NCBI GenBank assembly: GCA_964537875.1
Contig: CAZIDN010000001.1
Span: 1 to 64,000 of the forward strand
Direction: 5' to 3'
From: JAPKZH01 sp964537875
GTDB taxonomy: Bacteria > Acidobacteriota > Aminicenantia > Aminicenantales > UBA4085
Length of the DNA stretch: 64,000 bases
In this document: piece after piece, positions 60,773 to 64,000 of the stretch
Position numbering within the stretch: position 1 is the stretch's first letter
How the letters are laid out: every line of letters starts with the position of its first letter
Translations under genes and position numbers: made by a program
Notes under the pieces: model-generated
What the model was told of the DNA's origin: nothing
Database searches by the model: none
The model's input: the letters and a program-made list of their open reading frames with translations, nothing else

Positions 60773-62257
60773 ATGGATCCATTCGGTGACGGCCAGACTC
60801 GCCTAGCTCCTACTCCCTCCCTTAAAATCACGGTTCAGCGCGGCTCCGCCGGCAAAAAAGAATTCACCTTTTCCAAGCCGTTCTACATCGGCCGGGAGGA
60901 GCCCTGCGAAATTCTGCTTCAGGATCGCTCAGTCAGCCGTCGGCATGCCGAGGTTTACATTAGAGAAGGCTGCTGGTGGATCCGCGATCTCAACAGCGCC
61001 AACGGCACCTTTGTCGATGGGAATAAAATCGACCGACTGCCGCTCACCCGTCCGACCCTGATTGAGTTTGGCTTGAGCGGTCCGATGCTTTTCTTCGAAG
61101 AAGAGAAGGTCCCCGGAAGCCAAGCGACGTTGGAGGAGAAACCGGCCTCTGTCACTCAATATGTCAAACGTTATTTCGATAAATCACCTGCGGACAATAT
61201 CGGACAGCACACGCTGTTCATACGGCAGGCATTTCTTCGCCTCCAGAAGAAACAAAAATCGAAATACGTTAAGATCATCGCCGGAATTGCCGTCTTGTTG
61301 GTCCTCACGGCAGCGTATGCCGTATTTCAACAGAAAAAGATCCGGGAACAGAGACAGATCGCCATCGACCTTTTTTATAAGAATAAAGACATGGAAATCA
61401 GGATCGCCGATCTGAGGACAAAGCTAACGGAGGCAGGAAAACTTCAAGATCTCAAGGAAGTTGAAAAGGAGGAAAATAGCCTCAATGAGGAGAAAAAAGG
61501 CTACGATCAGCTCGTCGAAAAGCTGGGTGTCTACAAGAAAAAGATGAGCGAAGATGAAAAACTAATTCTTAAGGTCGCCAGCATTTTCGGCGAATGTGAG
61601 CTCAACTTGCCGCCAGGATTTGTCCAAGAAGTCAGGAAGTATATCAAGAAATGGCAGTCCACACGTAAACTGGCCAATGCCATCGCCCTGGCCAAAAAAA
61701 ATCGGTACGAGCGCGATATCGCCTACGAGCTGGCCAGGAAAAAACTGCGGGCTCAGTTTTTTTATATCGCCCTCCAAGAAAGTGTGTTTGATGCGAAAGC
61801 GTACAGCCCCCCGACCAGGTATGGCTATGCGAAAGGGATGTGGATGTTCATCCCGGAGACGGCCAAAGCGTACGGTCTCCAGGTTGGCCCTTTGATCGGC
61901 GAGCCCAAGTATGATCCGATGGATGAGCGTCACGATTTCAAGAAATCCACGATGGCCGCCGCTCGCTATTTACGTTATATCTATGATACCGACGCCCAAG
62001 CGTCCGGATTGTTGGTGATCGCTTCCTATAATTGGGGAGAAAATAGGGTCATCGAAATGATCAGACAGATGCCGAAAAACCCCCGAGAACGCAACTTTTG
62101 GCAGTTCCTTAATAAATACGTGAACAAAATTCCGGATGAGACCTATAATTATGTATTCTCTATTTTTTCGGCAGCCGTGATCGGGGAAAATCCAAAGCTT
62201 TTCAATTTCGATTTTGACGACCCTCTCGCCGAACTCAAAGAGCTTTACTCTCGATAA
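60773..62257 (+). CDS. FHA domain - transmembrane - lytic transglycosylase fusion
   Basis: A 494-residue protein. Residues about 18-105 form an FHA domain (YIGREEPCEI, RSVSRRHAEVYI, NSANGTFVDGNKI). One membrane span lies at about 166-186 (IIAGIAVLLVLTAAYAVF), then a coiled coil (about 190-265), then an SLT/GH23 domain with catalytic Glu336 in ALQESVFDAKAYSPP, the GMWMFIPETAKAYGL motif and ASYNWGENRV. Topology would put FHA in the cytoplasm and the peptidoglycan-cutting domain in the periplasm. T6SS machines need local wall opening, so this is probably the dedicated enzyme, perhaps controlled by threonine phosphorylation. AGGAGGT precedes the ATG by 12 bases, which is long. Confidence 0.9.
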   Translation: MDPFGDGQTRLAPTPSLKITVQRGSAGKKEFTFSKPFYIGREEPCEILLQDRSVSRRHAEVYIREGCWWIRDLNSANGTFVDGNKIDRLPLTRPTLIEFGLSGPMLFFEEEKVPGSQATLEEKPASVTQYVKRYFDKSPADNIGQHTLFIRQAFLRLQKKQKSKYVKIIAGIAVLLVLTAAYAVFQQKKIREQRQIAIDLFYKNKDMEIRIADLRTKLTEAGKLQDLKEVEKEENSLNEEKKGYDQLVEKLGVYKKKMSEDEKLILKVASIFGECELNLPPGFVQEVRKYIKKWQSTRKLANAIALAKKNRYERDIAYELARKKLRAQFFYIALQESVFDAKAYSPPTRYGYAKGMWMFIPETAKAYGLQVGPLIGEPKYDPMDERHDFKKSTMAAARYLRYIYDTDAQASGLLVIASYNWGENRVIEMIRQMPKNPRERNFWQFLNKYVNKIPDETYNYVFSIFSAAVIGENPKLFNFDFDDPLAELKELYSR

Positions 62258-62291
62258 AGAGATGGGTTTCTGGATGATTTTCCGATAGGAT

Positions 62292-62400
62292 GCCTACTCG
62301 CCTCCCCTCCATTCTTTCTTTTCTTACCTCTCCTTCCTAATTTCGGCGGGGCGCTAGTCGCTCCTCCGGCCCTCCTCCTTTCCCCTCCATTTGTTTTATT
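62292..62400 (+). terminator. C-rich, G-poor tract, possible Rho-dependent termination zone
   Basis: Positions 62292-62342 are almost free of G and rich in C and T; 62361-62400 repeats this after a short G-containing patch. Such strips after an operon resemble rut sites. No U-tailed hairpin is visible after the T6SS locus. Confidence 0.35.
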
Positions 62401-62457
62401 CTGGCGAATTTTCTTGCCTTGATTCCCCTCCAAATTAACGGGCAGATCCTAGTCTAT

Positions 62458-62486
62458 TTGACTCCAGGCCATCGAGTTGATATCAT
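62458..62486 (+). promoter_or_regulatory. Predicted promoter of the Ser/Thr kinase gene
   Basis: TTGACT (62458-62463), 17 bp, TATCAT (62481-62486), with a leader of about 40 bases to the GTG. Confidence 0.6.
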
Positions 62487-62532
62487 AATTAAGAACATAA
62501 AATCGGCGGAATGATTCTCGGGGAAGAATGCC

Positions 62533-64000
62533 GTGAAATGCAGCAAGTGCAGTTTTGAGAATCCCCCGCAGTACGCTTACTGCAAAAAATGCGGGACAAA
62601 GCTTATTTTCTCCAAAGATGCCTTGTCGGCCACCATGCCTTTCTATAGGCCCAAAGCAGACCTGAGTATCGGAAGTATTTTTGCCCGAAGATACCAGATC
62701 ATCGAGGAGATCGGCCGGGGCGGGATGGGAACGGTCTATAAGGTTGTCGATAAGGAAATCAACGAAAAGATTGCCATCAAGGTCCTTAAACCCGAGATCT
62801 CTTCTGATGAAAAGACCATCGAGCGCTTCAGGAATGAGTTGAAGTTGACCCGAAAAATCTCTCATCAGAATGTTTGCCGGATGTATGATATCGTCAATGA
62901 GTGGGGAGTGTATTTCATCACCATGGAATACATCTCCGGAGAAGACCTCAAAAGCACCATCCTGCGGCTCGGGCAGGTCAGCGTGGGAAAGACGTTGCTC
63001 ATTGTCAAGCAAATTTGCAAGGGATTGGCCGAGGCCCATCGTCTGGGAGTCGTCCATCGGGACTTGAAACCCCACAATATCATCATCGACCGCGGCGGGG
63101 AAGCCCGGATCATGGATTTTGGGATTGCCCAGTCACGCAAGACCGCGGGAATCACGGAAGCGGGCGTCCTGATCGGGACGCCCGAATACATGTCTCCAGA
63201 ACAAGCGGAAGGGAAAGAATTGGATAGCAGGTCGGATATCTACTCCCTCGGCGTGATCATGTTCGAGCTCCTGACGGGCACCGTCCCTTTTAAAGCGGAT
63301 ACACCCCTCAAGGTGGCCATGATGCACAAAACGGAATCGCCGCCCGATCCCCGGAGTATCAACCCGCAGATACCGAAAGACCTCAGCGCTTTGATCCTGC
63401 AATGTCTTGAAAAGAACAAGAACAAACGTTTCTCCAGTTGTGAAGATATCATTGAAGAGATATCCAGGATTGAAAAGGGACATCCCACAGCCGAAAAACT
63501 CCTTCCTGATCCGAAGAAGCAATGGAGTGCGGCCATTCCTCAGTCACGGCTGGCCAAGCTCATCAACAAGCTCATCATCCCCGTTGCTTCCCTGGCGGCG
63601 GTCATTATTTTGATCGGAATTATAATATTGTTCTTACGGCCCACGGATAACAATGGTAACAAGATTGCCGTCGTTAACAAGGGGAATGAGGATAACCAGG
63701 TTAGCAATACTGATATCAAACCGCCTCCCATGGGTGTCTTCTCTATCTCTTCGATACCCAGCGGAGCGAATATCTATGTCGATGAAAAGTTGTTCAAGAA
63801 GCTCACTCCGGCCAGCCTGGATCTCCCCCCGGGAAGTTATCGGATCAGAGTCAGCTATCCTGATTGTGAAGACGTCAACGACGAGGTGCAGATCGTGGCT
63901 GACGAAAAAACATCCAAAGAATATACCATGACGCAGTATTATTTCCTTGAGATCAGCACCGAACCTGAGGGCGCTGATGTCCGGATTGATGAGGATTTTC
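62533..64000 (+). CDS. Zinc-ribbon Ser/Thr protein kinase with PEGA repeats (runs off the window)
   Basis: At least 489 residues, open at the right edge. It starts at GTG. A zinc ribbon (CSKC at 3-6 and CKKC at 17-20) is followed by a Hanks-type kinase (about 52-320): glycine loop GRGGMGTVYK at 61-70, ATP Lys83, HRDLKPHN at 175-182 with catalytic Asp177, DFG at 195-197, and GTPEYMSPEQ. A membrane span lies at about 347-368 and a PEGA domain at about 401-468 (SSIPSGANIYVDE); a second PEGA begins near 477. All catalytic residues are present. The kinase is cytoplasmic and the PEGA part periplasmic. Its place beside the FHA-transglycosylase and T6SS suggests it phosphorylates targets read by the FHA domains. 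Confidence 0.9.
   Translation, partial: MKCSKCSFENPPQYAYCKKCGTKLIFSKDALSATMPFYRPKADLSIGSIFARRYQIIEEIGRGGMGTVYKVVDKEINEKIAIKVLKPEISSDEKTIERFRNELKLTRKISHQNVCRMYDIVNEWGVYFITMEYISGEDLKSTILRLGQVSVGKTLLIVKQICKGLAEAHRLGVVHRDLKPHNIIIDRGGEARIMDFGIAQSRKTAGITEAGVLIGTPEYMSPEQAEGKELDSRSDIYSLGVIMFELLTGTVPFKADTPLKVAMMHKTESPPDPRSINPQIPKDLSALILQCLEKNKNKRFSSCEDIIEEISRIEKGHPTAEKLLPDPKKQWSAAIPQSRLAKLINKLIIPVASLAAVIILIGIIILFLRPTDNNGNKIAVVNKGNEDNQVSNTDIKPPPMGVFSISSIPSGANIYVDEKLFKKLTPASLDLPPGSYRIRVSYPDCEDVNDEVQIVADEKTSKEYTMTQYYFLEISTEPEGADVRIDEDF

Overview
The window looks like a chromosomal segment of a Gram-negative (two-membrane) bacterium of moderately high G+C. Support for an outer membrane is direct: a complete type VI secretion system (T6SS), several predicted outer-membrane beta-barrels, and many lipoproteins. 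The mix of DUF4388 and PEGA-domain regulators, NHL/PEGA proteins, tandem phosphohexomutases and an accB-accC pair recalls Acidobacteriota or Aminicenantota-type genomes. That placement is inference only; no rRNA or other phylogenetic marker was searched.

Region 1 (1-13.3 kb) is mostly housekeeping on the minus strand: a tandem universal stress protein, PgsA-like phosphatidyltransferase, a TPR/SLH lipoprotein, HflX, MiaA, a DUF4388 protein, a Yip1 protein with an ABC ATPase and a MacA-type adaptor, then AccC and AccB. An inositol-monophosphatase-family gene and a PA-IL-like secreted lectin gene run divergently on the plus strand. Several palindromic repeats fill the gaps.

Region 2 (13.3-23 kb) holds a tight minus-strand operon (M6 metalloprotease, small barrel, a phosphohexomutase paralogue that has lost catalytic residues, and an intact phosphohexomutase). 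It is followed by ffh, a single-domain response regulator and a large DUF4434-like lipoprotein. Region 3 (23.3-29 kb) is a surface-protein block: a propeller lipoprotein, a large barrel and a second lipoprotein with overlapping start/stop codons, then a TPR-PEGA-NHL protein.

Region 4 (29.2-62.3 kb) is a 33 kb plus-strand T6SS locus. The order is tagH (FHA), tssJ, tssK, tssL, tssM, tagF, tssA, tssB, tssC, hcp, tssE, tssF, tssG, clpV, vgrG and PAAR, so all 13 core subunits are present. Two cargo blocks follow. Block A is a PAAR protein with a C-terminal Ig-like extension, a 1163-residue OmpA/peptidoglycan-binding/zinc-metalloprotease protein, and an exported propeller protein. Block B starts with a stand-alone copy of the same Ig-like extension, then a 123-residue unknown, a 682-residue protein with a hydrophobic C-terminal region, and a DcrB/DUF1795 (Eag-chaperone-like) protein. 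The locus closes with an unusual FHA-transmembrane-lytic transglycosylase fusion. A separately promoted zinc-ribbon Ser/Thr kinase with PEGA repeats runs off the right edge. Kinase, two FHA proteins and TagF suggest a phosphorylation-controlled T6SS, with cell-wall cutting possibly under the same control.

Most promising for follow-up: the two-block cargo module with its shared Ig-like adaptor, the FHA-transglycosylase fusion, the pseudo-phosphohexomutase, and a family of multi-branched palindromic elements with a conserved core (4.4 kb and 18.4 kb). Sigma70-type promoters of very regular form (TTG-N-N-N, 17 bp, TATNAT-like) precede most transcription units.
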